DNA of 8,648 nucleotides from Pseudomonadota bacterium. GTDB taxonomy: Bacteria; Pseudomonadota; Alphaproteobacteria; Caulobacterales; Caulobacteraceae. The DNA is taken from the NCBI GenBank assembly GCA_023445955.1, contig JAEXJH010000160.1, positions 1-8,648 of the forward strand, in the 5' to 3' direction. Positions 1 through 7,544 of the stretch are shown piece by piece. Under the pieces are notes generated by a model. The model had not been told where the DNA came from, searched no databases, and was given only the letters and a program-made list of their open reading frames with translations. Position 1 is the first letter of the stretch; each line of letters begins with the position of its first letter. A program made the position numbers and the translations under genes.

Positions 1-58
1 TTTATAAGAGACTGGGCGATCAAGGAGCGCCCGCTCCGGATTTCAACGGAGAAAGTCC
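1..58 (+). promoter_or_regulatory. Leader of the PepSY operon with two alternative hairpins over the RBS
   Basis: Only 58 bases lie upstream of the first gene inside the window. A good Shine-Dalgarno, GGAGAAAG from position 48, sits 7 bases before the ATG at 59. Two short hairpins share bases and cannot form together: GGAGC (24-28) with GCTCC (33-37), and CTCCG (34-38) with CGGAG (47-51). The second would bury the Shine-Dalgarno and the first would free it. An AT-rich TTATAA at 2-7 could be a -10 element, but any -35 would lie outside the window. The stems are only 5 bp, so regulation is a possibility and not a demonstrated fact. Confidence 0.35.
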
Positions 59-337
59 ATGCGCAAATTCTTGATCTCGGCGACCATCGCCGCCGCCACC
101 CTGTCCATCGCCGGCGCCGCCGTCGCCGGCCCCAAATGCACGACCGAGCCCAAGGCCAAGTGGCTGACCGAGGCCCAGATGAAGGCCAAGATCGCCGCTC
201 TGGGCTACACCAAGATCAAGACCTTCCAGGTCAGCGGCAGCTGCTACGAGATCTATGGGACGAACAAGGCCGGCAAGAAGGCCGAGGTCTATTTCAACCC
301 GGTCTCCGGCGCGATCGTCCAGGACAACGAGGACTAG
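59..337 (+). CDS. Small exported PepSY-domain protein
   Basis: The 92-residue product starts with a clear Sec signal peptide: basic MRK, a hydrophobic stretch to about residue 20, and AVA before a likely cut at residue 23/24. The mature part of about 69 residues is one PepSY-like unit: an amphipathic helix (LTEAQMKAKIAALGY, 36-50) followed by strands ending in VYFNPVSGAIV. The mature protein has two cysteines, C27 and C62, which could form a disulfide in the periplasm. PepSY domains are found in secreted and membrane proteins, often next to cytochromes or peptidases, and their ligands are mostly unknown. The gene opens an operon and is only 6 bp from the cytochrome b561 gene, so a periplasmic partner role for that cytochrome, or for the sensor kinase, is inferred. 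The ATG at 59 has a strong RBS and gives a complete signal peptide. Confidence 0.85.
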   Translation: MRKFLISATIAAATLSIAGAAVAGPKCTTEPKAKWLTEAQMKAKIAALGYTKIKTFQVSGSCYEIYGTNKAGKKAEVYFNPVSGAIVQDNED

Positions 338-343
338 ACGCCG

Positions 344-958
344 ATGTCGCCTCAAACCTCGGGCGACGCCGTTCCGATCTCCAACGCCTTGGCGCCGCCG
401 CCCCCGGCGCGCGTCAAGGTATGGGATCCACTCGTGCGCCTCTTCCATTGGACGCTGGCTCTCGGCTGCATCGCCAACCTGACCGTCCTGCGGGAGGTCA
501 AGACGGTCCACCGTTATGTCGGCTATGTCGTGCTGGCCGCCGTCGTGATCCGCCTGGTCTGGGGCTTCATCGGTACGCGCCATGCCCGCTTCGCCGACTT
601 CGCGCCCGGTCCGCGCCGCCTGCTGGCCTATCTGGTCGCCCTGTCGCGAGGCCGGGAGCCACGCTATGTCGGGCACAATCCGGCAGGCGCGGTGATGATG
701 CTGGCCTTGATGGGCCTGGTCATGACGTGCGGCGTCACGGGCTGGATGATGGGGCTGGACGCCTTCTGGGGCGAGCGGTGGCTTGAAACCCTGCATGAAG
801 GCGCGGCCAATGTGATCTTGATCATGGCGATCGTCCACGTTCTGGCGGCGCTTGTCGAAAGCTGGCGTCACCGCGAGAACCTGGTCCTGTCGATGATCAA
901 CGGTTTCAAGCGCGCGCCGAAGGGAAGCGACGTCTGCCATGCGCCTGCTGCTGATTGA
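344..958 (+). CDS. Cytochrome b561-type membrane protein (cytochrome b/b6-like)
   Basis: The 204-residue protein has a proline-rich cytosolic N-terminus and four predicted membrane helices, by eye at about 31-48, 55-76, 114-136 and 152-174. This matches bacterial cytochrome b561 and Ni/Fe-hydrogenase b-type subunits in length and helix number. Likely haem b ligands are H35 (in LFHW), H56 (in HRYVGY), H151 (in LHEG) and H165 (in VHVL), two near helices 1-2 and two in helix 4. Such proteins carry electrons between quinol or periplasmic carriers and another acceptor; which ones here is unknown. A GAGGA at 329-333 inside the end of the PepSY gene can serve as RBS. The last 20 bp overlap the response regulator gene, so the two are translated together. 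Pairing with a small PepSY protein suggests a membrane redox module, possibly a ferric or other metal reductase. Confidence 0.88.
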   Translation: MSPQTSGDAVPISNALAPPPPARVKVWDPLVRLFHWTLALGCIANLTVLREVKTVHRYVGYVVLAAVVIRLVWGFIGTRHARFADFAPGPRRLLAYLVALSRGREPRYVGHNPAGAVMMLALMGLVMTCGVTGWMMGLDAFWGERWLETLHEGAANVILIMAIVHVLAALVESWRHRENLVLSMINGFKRAPKGSDVCHAPAAD

Positions 959-1634
959 GGACAATGCGCGCCTGGGCGAGTTGATCGTCGAAGGGCTTGA
1001 GCGAGAGGGCTTCGTCATCGACTGGCGCGAGACGCTGGAAGAGGGCCTGGAGGCGCGGGGACTGGCGGCCTATGACCTGATCCTGCTGGACTTGGGCCTG
1101 CCGGACGGTGATGGCTTGGATTTGGTCCGGCGCCTGCGCCGTGATCGAGATGTCGTGCCGATCCTGATCCTGACCGCGCGTGGCGGCCTGGGCGACAAGA
1201 TCGCCGGGCTCGACGTCGGCGCCGACGACTATCTGGTCAAGCCCTTCGACATCGCCGAGCTGGCGGCGCGTTGCCGGGCACTCCTGCGACGGCCCGACGC
1301 CTGCCTGGGCGTCGTCCTGAGTGCGGGCAATGTCGCCTTGGACACCGCCGGCCGGAGCCTTCAGGTCGCTGGCGTCAGCGTCGCCATCACCCCTCGGGAG
1401 CTTGCCTTGCTTGAACACCTCTTGCGGCGTGCGGGTCAGGTCGTCCCCAAGGCCAGCCTGGAAGACCAGCTTTACGCCATGGATGCGGAAGTGACGCCCA
1501 ACGCTCTTGAGGTCGCCGTCTCGCGCCTGCGCAAGCGCCTCGCCAGCGCCGGGGCCGACGTCATTCTGCGAACCGCCCACGGTGTCGGCTACGTCCTGCT
1601 GGCGTCAACGCACGCGGCTTCCGCGCATGGCTGA
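939..1634 (+). CDS. OmpR/PhoB-family response regulator (QseB/PhoP type)
   Basis: The 231-residue protein has a receiver domain (about 1-117) and a winged-helix DNA-binding domain (about 125-223). Receiver residues are all present: acidic pair E7-D8, phosphoacceptor D51 (in [11 protein letters not shown]), T79 and K101 (in VKPFD). The DNA-binding part has the family features [20 protein letters not shown] and the C-terminal [11 protein letters not shown] wing. It should be phosphorylated by the kinase encoded next and bind direct repeats in target promoters, probably including its own operon; such repeats could lie upstream of base 1. The ATG at 939 follows AGGGAAG at 921-927 and lies inside the cytochrome gene. 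The gene ends in the sequence ATGGCTGA, which also starts the kinase gene. No regulatory target can be read from the window. Confidence 0.95.
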   Translation: MRLLLIEDNARLGELIVEGLEREGFVIDWRETLEEGLEARGLAAYDLILLDLGLPDGDGLDLVRRLRRDRDVVPILILTARGGLGDKIAGLDVGADDYLVKPFDIAELAARCRALLRRPDACLGVVLSAGNVALDTAGRSLQVAGVSVAITPRELALLEHLLRRAGQVVPKASLEDQLYAMDAEVTPNALEVAVSRLRKRLASAGADVILRTAHGVGYVLLASTHAASAHG

Positions 1635-3051
1635 GGCCACACCCGGCGCGCCGCGCCGACAAAGTCTGTTCACACAGATCGCCCTTCGGCTGACCCTGTT
1701 GGCCCTGGTCTTCGCCCTGCTCGATGTGGCGATCGTCGTGCCGATGTACGCCAATGACGAGCAGGCGCTGGCCGAGGACTTCATCGCTCAACAGGCGCAA
1801 CGCGCCGATCGCCTGCTGGCCGGCGAACCTAAATCGCAGGAGGTGTCGGCCGCCTTGGACAGGCTGGCAAAGCCCGCTGGGGTGAGCGCCTGGCGGGTCG
1901 AGGTGTTTGACGGCGGGCAACGCCTGATCGGCAAGGTCGGGGATCTGGCTGGCGCCTCAAAGGCGCCGTCGGCGGGCATGCTGGACTGGACCCAGCGCGA
2001 GGCCAATTCTCAAGGCACGCGAATTTTTGGGGTTCAGCGGTTTGAGGGCCAGGCTGGGCCCCGCTGGATCGCGATCACCGCGCAGGCTCGTGGAAATCGG
2101 CTCTACTGGCCGGTGATCGGCCAGGAACTGGTCGAGCATGTCGCCCTGCCGCTCATTCCGCTGACGCTGCTCTTGCTGCTGTTCAACGTCCAGGTCGTCG
2201 GCCGCCTGCTCAAGCCGCTGTCGCTGGCGGCTCGTCAGGTCGACGCCCTGGATCCCGGCCGCATGGACGCCAGGCTGTCGGAGCCGGACGCCTCGCGGGA
2301 GGTCGCCGCCCTGGTCGGCGCGGTCAATCGAGCGCTGGATCGTTTGCAACAGGCGATGGGGCTGCTCAAGGGTTTTACCGCCGATGCGGCCCACGAACTG
2401 CGCACGCCGCTTTCGGTTCTGCGCCTTCGGATCGAAGGCCTGCCCGATAGTCCGGGGAAGGGCCGTCTGGCCCAGGAGGTGGAATCGATGACCCGCCTGG
2501 TCAACCAGATGCTCGACTTGGCCCAGGCCGACGCCCTGGAACTGACCGACGCGCAGGACATCGACCTGGCCGCCCTAGCGGCGCAGGTCGTTGGACAGAT
2601 CGCGCCCCACGCGTTCGCGGCCGGCCACGATGTTCGCCTGATCGATCTTGGGAGCGCTCGGCTGCGTGGCCATCCCGAGGCCTTAGCCAGAGCCCTGCGG
2701 AACCTGATCGAGAACGCGATCCGTCACGCCAATCCCGAGGGGCCGATCGAGGTCACCGTCGGTCCTGGGGCGCGCCTGTCCGTCCGCGATCATGGCCCCG
2801 GCCTTGCGCGTGAGGACATCGACAGGATTTTCGATCGCTTCTGGCGAAAGTCCCGGGCCGCCGAGGGCGGGGCGGGACTGGGGCTTGGCATCGTTCGCAG
2901 TCTTGTCGAGGCCCACGGCGGCGTCGTCACCGCCCAGAACGCCGACGGCGGCGGCGCGCTCTTCACCTGTGTCTTTGCCGACGCTGATCTTGGCGCGACC
3001 CCGGCGCGTTGGCCTCGCGATCTTACCCCCTTCGAAGGACGACCCTCATGA
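1627..3051 (+). CDS. Sensor histidine kinase (HisKA/HATPase), partner of the upstream regulator
   Basis: The 474-residue membrane kinase has a first membrane helix at about 17-40, a periplasmic region of about 130 residues (41-170), a second helix at about 171-193, and a HAMP-like linker to about 245. The H box has H256 in [11 protein letters not shown]. The ATPase part has the N box around N363 (in LIENAIRHA), G1 D388-HGPG, an F box (IFDRFWR) and G2 GLGLGI at 417-422. All residues needed for autophosphorylation are present. The periplasmic region has no motif I recognise and no cysteine, so its ligand is unknown. The frame stays open upstream to 1507, but the ATG at 1627 is preferred: it gives a normal kinase N-terminus and overlaps the regulator stop by 8 bp. 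There is no clear RBS, so translation probably depends on coupling. It ends in an ATGA overlap with the transporter gene. Confidence 0.94.
   Translation: MAEATPGAPRRQSLFTQIALRLTLLALVFALLDVAIVVPMYANDEQALAEDFIAQQAQRADRLLAGEPKSQEVSAALDRLAKPAGVSAWRVEVFDGGQRLIGKVGDLAGASKAPSAGMLDWTQREANSQGTRIFGVQRFEGQAGPRWIAITAQARGNRLYWPVIGQELVEHVALPLIPLTLLLLLFNVQVVGRLLKPLSLAARQVDALDPGRMDARLSEPDASREVAALVGAVNRALDRLQQAMGLLKGFTADAAHELRTPLSVLRLRIEGLPDSPGKGRLAQEVESMTRLVNQMLDLAQADALELTDAQDIDLAALAAQVVGQIAPHAFAAGHDVRLIDLGSARLRGHPEALARALRNLIENAIRHANPEGPIEVTVGPGARLSVRDHGPGLAREDIDRIFDRFWRKSRAAEGGAGLGLGIVRSLVEAHGGVVTAQNADGGGALFTCVFADADLGATPARWPRDLTPFEGRPS
3035..3039 (+). promoter_or_regulatory. Ribosome binding site deciding the VIT transporter start
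   Basis: AAGGA lies 8 bases before the ATG at 3048. It supports that start over the in-frame codon at 3009, which would add 13 basic residues that do not fit the family N-terminus. Confidence 0.75.
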
Positions 3052-3743
3052 GCCGCCTGCACAGCGAACGACATCTGGTGGCCCGGATCGGCTGGCTGCG
3101 CGCCGCGGTTCTCGGCGCCAATGACGGCATCGTCTCGACCGCCAGCCTCATCGTCGGCGTGGCCGCCGCCAATCCTGACAAGGGCGCGATCCTGTTGGCC
3201 GGGGCCGCCGGCTTGGTGGCGGGCGCGATGTCGATGGCAGCCGGCGAATATGTCTCGGTCTCGTCCCAGTCCGACACCGAAAAGGCCGACCTGGCGCGCG
3301 AACGCGCCGAGCTGGCCGCCGATCCGGCCGCCGAGCTGGACGAACTGGCCGGGCTCTATGTGGCCCGAGGTGTCGCGTCAGACGTGGCGCGACAGGTCGC
3401 CGAGCAGTTGATGGCCAAGGACGCGATCGGCGCCCATGCCCGCGACGAGCTGGGGATTTCCGCCCACACGACGGCCCGCCCGATCCAGGCCGCCCTGACC
3501 TCGGCGGCGACGTTCACGGTGGGGGCGGCCTTGCCGCTGGCGATCGTGCTTCTGGTTCCCGCCGCCTGGCTGACCATAGGCGTCGCGCTGACCGCGTTGT
3601 CGTGCCTGGCCGTGCTCGGAGCCGTTGGCGCGGGGGCTGGCGGCGCTGGCGTCTGGCGATCGGTGGTGCGGGTGACGTTCTGGGGGGCCGCGGCGATGGC
3701 GCTCACGGCGGGGATAGGCCGGCTCTTCGGCGCGGTCGTCTAG
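3048..3743 (+). CDS. VIT/CCC1-family Fe2+/Mn2+ transporter
   Basis: The 231-residue protein begins with a cytosolic stretch and the hallmark [16 protein letters not shown] (23-38) of the VIT1/CCC1/nodulin-21 family. Membrane helices are expected at about 15-38, 48-69, 147-172, 174-196 and 206-229, the five-helix layout of the family. Candidate metal-path residues are D26 and the methionines and glutamate of [12 protein letters not shown] (59-70). Between helices 2 and 3 is a charged helical region (about 72-140) where relatives bind metal. Family members move Fe2+ or Mn2+ out of the cytosol, usually in exchange for protons. The ATG overlaps the kinase stop by 4 bp, so it is the last gene of the operon and probably an output of the two-component system. 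The exact metal cannot be told from the sequence. Confidence 0.9.
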   Translation: MSRLHSERHLVARIGWLRAAVLGANDGIVSTASLIVGVAAANPDKGAILLAGAAGLVAGAMSMAAGEYVSVSSQSDTEKADLARERAELAADPAAELDELAGLYVARGVASDVARQVAEQLMAKDAIGAHARDELGISAHTTARPIQAALTSAATFTVGAALPLAIVLLVPAAWLTIGVALTALSCLAVLGAVGAGAGGAGVWRSVVRVTFWGAAAMALTAGIGRLFGAVV

Positions 3744-3767
3744 CGCCGGGGGGATGGCAGATCGCGC

Positions 3768-4439
3768 CTAAACCAAGTGTCGCCAGCCGATCACCGCGCC
3801 ACCCACCATGAGGGCAAGGATGAGGCCGCAGGCGATCGTTAGCAACCAGCCCGCCAGCAGGGCCAGGCCGTCGCGCTGAATGAGCCCTGCGGCGAAGGCG
3901 CCGATCCCCAGGCCCGCCGCCGTATGGGCGATGGGCGTCGGAAGCATGAGAACCATCGACAGGCCCATGCAGCCCACGGCGACCAGCCGTGCGTGCCAAG
4001 GATGGAGCAAGGCGTCTAACCGTGGACGCGAGGCGGTCTCCAGACGCTCCACCGTTCTGGCGGCCCGGCCAAGGACGATGGTGGCGCGCGCCCGCCCAAG
4101 GCTCAGGCGGCTCAGGCCCTTGGGCAGCCAAGGGCGTGCGCGCCGGACCAGCAACTGGGTCGAGATCAGCAGCAGCGGCGCGCCGAGCACCGCCGAGGCC
4201 AGCGGCGGCAATAGGGTCGCGGGCAGGGCCAGGGTCAGCAGCACGCTGCCGAAGGATCGCTCGCCCAAACCGTCCATCAAGTCGGCGATCGACAGGCGCT
4301 CGCGCCCCGCGAGAGAGAGGCGGATCAGCATGACGGAAAGACGCTCGCCCGCCACAGGGCTGTCAGGCGAATTGGGCGGTGAGGTTGGGTCGAGGTCGGC
4401 GACGGTAATCACGGGCCTCCTGAGTTGCGATGGTGTCAT
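3768..4439 (-). CDS. ExoD-family integral membrane protein
   Basis: The 223-residue protein matches the ExoD (exopolysaccharide synthesis) family. It has a polar N-terminus with LADLMDGLGERSFG-like sequence (51-64), the hydrophobic proline-rich stretch LLTLALPATLLPPLASAVLGAPLL split at about 67-96, a basic loop with RRARPWLPKGL (99-109), and further membrane segments at about 152-170, 172-186 and 190-219. ExoD was named from rhizobial mutants altered in exopolysaccharide and alkali tolerance; its biochemical role is not established. Two starts are possible: the ATG at 4439, chosen here, 29 bp after the GH65 stop, or a TTG at 4472 that overlaps that stop by 4 bp (TTGA) and adds 11 residues. 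The ATG has only a weak upstream GAG. It is the last gene of its operon and converges on the transporter gene. Confidence 0.8.
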   Translation of the reverse strand: MTPSQLRRPVITVADLDPTSPPNSPDSPVAGERLSVMLIRLSLAGRERLSIADLMDGLGERSFGSVLLTLALPATLLPPLASAVLGAPLLLISTQLLVRRARPWLPKGLSRLSLGRARATIVLGRAARTVERLETASRPRLDALLHPWHARLVAVGCMGLSMVLMLPTPIAHTAAGLGIGAFAAGLIQRDGLALLAGWLLTIACGLILALMVGGAVIGWRHLV

Positions 4440-4468
4440 CAGCTCGACGACACCAGGCGGCTGACGCC

Positions 4469-6775
4469 TCAAGCGGCTTGTCGGGGATCGAAGGTCTCCG
4501 CGGCGAGATTGACTAGCAAGGGTCCAGCTGCATCAAGCTCATAGCGAGCTCCTTCGAGCCAAACAGCCATGGGCGCCCCGGTCTCCAGCGTCGCCTCGAG
4601 CCGACGCAGAGACCTGTCGATTACGATCCTGATCTGGCGGCCGCGCCATTGAATCGGAAAGGTCAGGCTGCGCCATGCTGCGGGCAGGCGGGGTTCGAAC
4701 GATAGGCCGTCGTCGCGCAGGCTCAGGCCCGCCAGACCCAGGACCGCGATCATCCATACGCCGCCCTGCGCGGCGATGTGAATGCCGCCGGCGATGGCCA
4801 CGTGGGTGTCGGCCAGGTCGATGGCGGAAGACTGGCGCAGATAGGCCAGGGCCTTGTCGGCCTGCCCCAGCCGCGCCGCCACCACCCCGTGCAGGGCGCG
4901 GCTGAGCGAGCTGCCGTGACCGCAACGCGGCTCATAATAGGAGAAGTTGGTCTGGACGGCCTCTCGCGAAAAAGTCTCCGGCAGTAGGGCCAGCAGCGCC
5001 ACGACATCGGCCTGCTTTATGACCTGGGATGCGGCGGTGCGCGCCCGGCCCAGCACGACGTCCATCGGCACAGACCGCCCCGCATAGGCGGCAAGATCGA
5101 TATCCTCCAGATGCAGGAAGCCGTCGAACTGGGCGATCAGGCCGGTTGTCCCATCCAGGCCGGTGGCCATGGTGTCAGCCACCCGGGCCCAGGCCGCCAA
5201 CTCGGCCGTCGTCAGGTCCAGTCTAGCCGAGAGCCGTGCCCAGACCGCCGGCCATCGCGCCGCCAGCAGGGCCGAGACCTCAACCGCGCGGCGGATGTTC
5301 CAGCGCGCCATGTGATTGGTGAAGGCGTTGTCATCGATACCCTCGTGATATTCGTCGGGCCCGATGACTTCACGGATGTGATGGAGGCCGTCGGCGCCGA
5401 GTGTTGCCCGGCTGGCCCAGAAGCGCCCCGTCTCCAGCAGGATTTCCGCCCCAGCGTCGCACAGGAACACCGCGTCGCCCGTCGCTTGCCAGTATTGCCA
5501 GACCGCATAGGCGACGTCGGCGCTGATATGTTGCTCCTGCTGGCCGGTCAGAATATCGACCACGCGCCGATCGGGACCGACCAGTTGCTCGGGGGTGGCT
5601 TCCTCGCCCGTGTCGGCCGACTCCCAAGCATAGAGCGCGCCGCGCCAGCCCATGGCGGCGGCCTTGCCGCGCGCCGCGTCCAGCGTATGGAAGCGATACA
5701 TCAGAAGGGCTTCGGCCGCCTGCGGCCAGGTGAAGGTGTAGAAGGGCAGCAGGAAAATCTCGGTGTCCCAGAACGTGTGACCCAGGTAGTCGTCGCCGGT
5801 CAGGGCGCGAGCGCCGATCGACACGTGTTCGTCGTCCGGATTGACCGCGCCATTGAGGTGATAGAGCGCGAACCTCAGGGCCTTTTGAGCGTCTGGATCG
5901 CCTTCGACCTGTACGTCACTCGCCGCCCAGCGTTGCGCCCAGGTCCCGGCATGGGCGGTCACCAGTTGCGTCGGGCCGTCCCGCCAGGCCGCCGCTAGAT
6001 CCGATTGCGCGCCTTGACCAAGGGCGCTGCCAGCGGCGTCGGCGCAGGCGCAGGCGAAGGCGACGATGCGGGTGAAGTCGATGCATTGCCCCGGATGGGT
6101 CTTCCAAATCCAGCGCCAGTGAAAGGGATCCAGCGCTTGCCCTTCAATCTCGGACCCGTCGATGGTCAGCGACGCGCGGGTGGCGACCGCCAGGCTTTTG
6201 TTGGAGTGCCGTGTGCGCCAGACGCCCAGGTCTTGTTGCCTTTCTGTGGAGATCAATCCCAGATCGAGGCCTTCAAACGTGGCCTCAAGCACCATGTCCG
6301 TCACGCCGCCGTCGATCAGCAGCCTCAGGGTCTGCAGCCCGATCCGACGCTGGCTCAATGACACCAGGCGCAGCGATCGGATGCGCAGGCGAAGGTTTTC
6401 GGCCTCCGCGTGCTGGCACTCGGTCAGAACAAGGCCCCGCTTCATGTCCAGGGTCATGTGATGATCCGAAACCTCATCGGGATCATGGGCGATCGGACCG
6501 GACGATGTCGCCAGTCGGAGGCGCAGCCAATCAGGACCTGGGGCGCGCGCCGATACGGAGCAGGGCGGGGATGCTGTGTCGAACAGGCCCGCGACAGAGG
6601 TGTGGCCCGGCGCGGTGCGGTCCTCGCCGCGCGTCAAGGCGCACACGCCGCGCACGCCCAGGAAGCCGTTGGAGATCGCCAGGCGCGTCTCGCGGCTACT
6701 TTGGCGAAGGGGGTCGTACCCCGCTTCGGTCAGGCGCCACGCGGGATCGGCGGTCGGCTCGAAAAGGTCGTTCAT
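4469..6775 (-). CDS. Glycoside hydrolase family 65 disaccharide phosphorylase
   Basis: The 768 residues match usual GH65 length and layout: N-terminal beta-sandwich (about 1-265), linker, alpha/alpha barrel (about 300-690) and a C-terminal beta sheet. The catalytic acid is E475 in IGPDEYHEGIDDNAFTN. Other family blocks are GHTFWDTEIFLLPFY (332-346), EQHISADVAYA (414-424), KQADVVALL (587-595) and the phosphate-loop sequence HGSSLS at 620-625, which favours a phosphorylase over a hydrolase. There is no signal peptide, so it acts in the cytosol. GH65 phosphorylases split maltose, trehalose, kojibiose, nigerose or related sugars with phosphate, inverting the anomer to give beta-glucose 1-phosphate. 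Substrate choice cannot be decided by eye. The ATG overlaps the mutase stop (ATGA), fitting a two-step pathway with that enzyme. No sugar transporter is visible nearby, so the substrate may be made in the cell. Confidence 0.93.
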   Translation of the reverse strand: MNDLFEPTADPAWRLTEAGYDPLRQSSRETRLAISNGFLGVRGVCALTRGEDRTAPGHTSVAGLFDTASPPCSVSARAPGPDWLRLRLATSSGPIAHDPDEVSDHHMTLDMKRGLVLTECQHAEAENLRLRIRSLRLVSLSQRRIGLQTLRLLIDGGVTDMVLEATFEGLDLGLISTERQQDLGVWRTRHSNKSLAVATRASLTIDGSEIEGQALDPFHWRWIWKTHPGQCIDFTRIVAFACACADAAGSALGQGAQSDLAAAWRDGPTQLVTAHAGTWAQRWAASDVQVEGDPDAQKALRFALYHLNGAVNPDDEHVSIGARALTGDDYLGHTFWDTEIFLLPFYTFTWPQAAEALLMYRFHTLDAARGKAAAMGWRGALYAWESADTGEEATPEQLVGPDRRVVDILTGQQEQHISADVAYAVWQYWQATGDAVFLCDAGAEILLETGRFWASRATLGADGLHHIREVIGPDEYHEGIDDNAFTNHMARWNIRRAVEVSALLAARWPAVWARLSARLDLTTAELAAWARVADTMATGLDGTTGLIAQFDGFLHLEDIDLAAYAGRSVPMDVVLGRARTAASQVIKQADVVALLALLPETFSREAVQTNFSYYEPRCGHGSSLSRALHGVVAARLGQADKALAYLRQSSAIDLADTHVAIAGGIHIAAQGGVWMIAVLGLAGLSLRDDGLSFEPRLPAAWRSLTFPIQWRGRQIRIVIDRSLRRLEATLETGAPMAVWLEGARYELDAAGPLLVNLAAETFDPRQAA

Positions 6776-7515
6776 ACGGGCAGATCCGATACGGGAAGGC
6801 GCGACCGAAGTCGGCCTTGCCGGAGGGCGGCAAGGTCAATGTCATCAAGACTTGTGACCACCAGATCGGCGCCTGCCGCGCGCAGCGCCCCGTCGTCATT
6901 TCGTCGCGCCAGGCCCAGCGCCATCATGCCGGCCGCTCGGGCGGCGATAATCCCGGCCGTGGCGTCCTCGATCACCAGACATTGGTCGTATGCGACGTCT
7001 AGTTCGTTGGCCGCGATGCGGAAGATCTCGGGGTCTGGCTTACCGTGTCTCAAGTCACGGCCGCAGACCTTGACGCTGAACGCCGAGGCGAGGCTCCCGC
7101 CATGGGTTCCAGCAACCGCCGACAACATGGCGTCGGCGTTCTTCGAGGCCGAAGCGACAGCGAGCGGAAGGCCCAGCGCCAAGCTCGCGCCCACGAAGCG
7201 AAGGGCATCTGGAAAGGCTTGGACCCCGCCCTCGCGGATCAGCACTTCCAGTTCCCTTTGCTTGGCTTGCGCATAGACGATCACGTCGTCATTTGAATGC
7301 GCGGCGCCGAGCGCTTGCAGGGTTGCGCGCGCGCCGTCGAGGCGAGACCTTCCCGCGACGTTGGCCTGATAGAACGCCGTCGTGAAACGCGCCTTGGCGT
7401 CCTGATCGATCAACGCGGCGCGCCAAGCCAGCTCATGGGGCGAGTCCAGCAAAACGCCATCGACGTCGAAGATGAGCGCGCGCAGCAGCCCGCGAGGCGA
7501 CGCGGAGTCCATCAT
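6772..7515 (-). CDS. Beta-phosphoglucomutase-like HAD phosphatase-superfamily enzyme
   Basis: The 247-residue HAD subfamily I protein carries motif I FDVDGVLLDS with D17 and D19, a small helical cap with VAGRSR (53-58), motif II within ASASKN (121-126), K159 in GKPDPEIF, and motif IV IEDATAGI with E183-D184. The ASASKN block and the H27/W31 cap residues resemble Lactococcus beta-phosphoglucomutase, which sets this apart from general sugar phosphatases. The expected reaction is beta-glucose 1-phosphate to glucose 6-phosphate with an aspartyl-phosphate intermediate. It directly precedes GH65, which makes that substrate. The start is one of two adjacent ATGs (7515 or 7512); a TTG at 7575 lies inside the preceding gene and lacks an RBS. 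The arginine-rich C-terminus is encoded across a perfect hairpin at 6815-6835. A phosphatase with another substrate remains possible. Confidence 0.87.
   Translation of the reverse strand: MMDSASPRGLLRALIFDVDGVLLDSPHELAWRAALIDQDAKARFTTAFYQANVAGRSRLDGARATLQALGAAHSNDDVIVYAQAKQRELEVLIREGGVQAFPDALRFVGASLALGLPLAVASASKNADAMLSAVAGTHGGSLASAFSVKVCGRDLRHGKPDPEIFRIAANELDVAYDQCLVIEDATAGIIAARAAGMMALGLARRNDDGALRAAGADLVVTSLDDIDLAALRQGRLRSRLPVSDLPV
6815..6835 (-). repeat. Perfect 8-bp inverted repeat inside the end of the mutase gene
   Basis: CCTTGCCG (6815-6822) and CGGCAAGG (6828-6835) are exact reverse complements around a 5-base loop. In the minus-strand mRNA this is a strong GC-rich hairpin 40 bases before the GH65 start, closely followed by a smaller one (CCGA-CT-TCGG, 6805-6814). 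It has no U tract and is not a terminator. It could mark an mRNA processing or stability site between the two enzymes, or be a chance result of codon use. Confidence 0.45.
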
Positions 7516-7544
7516 GGTCTGGCGCGTTTCCGATCCGCCGGGTT

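Noticed and set aside
20..1018. Long open frame on the minus strand opposite the PepSY and cytochrome genes
   Set aside because: Its translation is rich in Asp, Arg, His and Gln with no recognisable fold, and it lies opposite three well-supported genes. This is typical of a GC-rich shadow.
906..1580. Minus-strand open frame opposite the response regulator
   Set aside because: The plus strand has all receiver and winged-helix motifs; the reverse frame is low-complexity and Gln/Asp-rich.
1507..1626. 40-residue N-terminal extension of the sensor kinase
   Set aside because: It lies wholly inside the regulator gene, reads as Ser/Pro/Arg-rich noise and would precede a normal kinase N-terminus.
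3729..3747. GGCGC/GCGCC repeat at the end of the transporter gene as a terminator between the converging operons
   Set aside because: The stem is only 5 bp with a 9-base loop and no U tract on either strand.
5111..5998. 295-codon plus-strand frame inside the GH65 gene
   Set aside because: It is antisense to conserved GH65 blocks including the catalytic site, has no RBS and no family-like sequence.
6410..7276. 288-codon plus-strand frame across the GH65/mutase junction
   Set aside because: It is a shadow: Arg/Ala-rich translation opposite two conserved enzymes.
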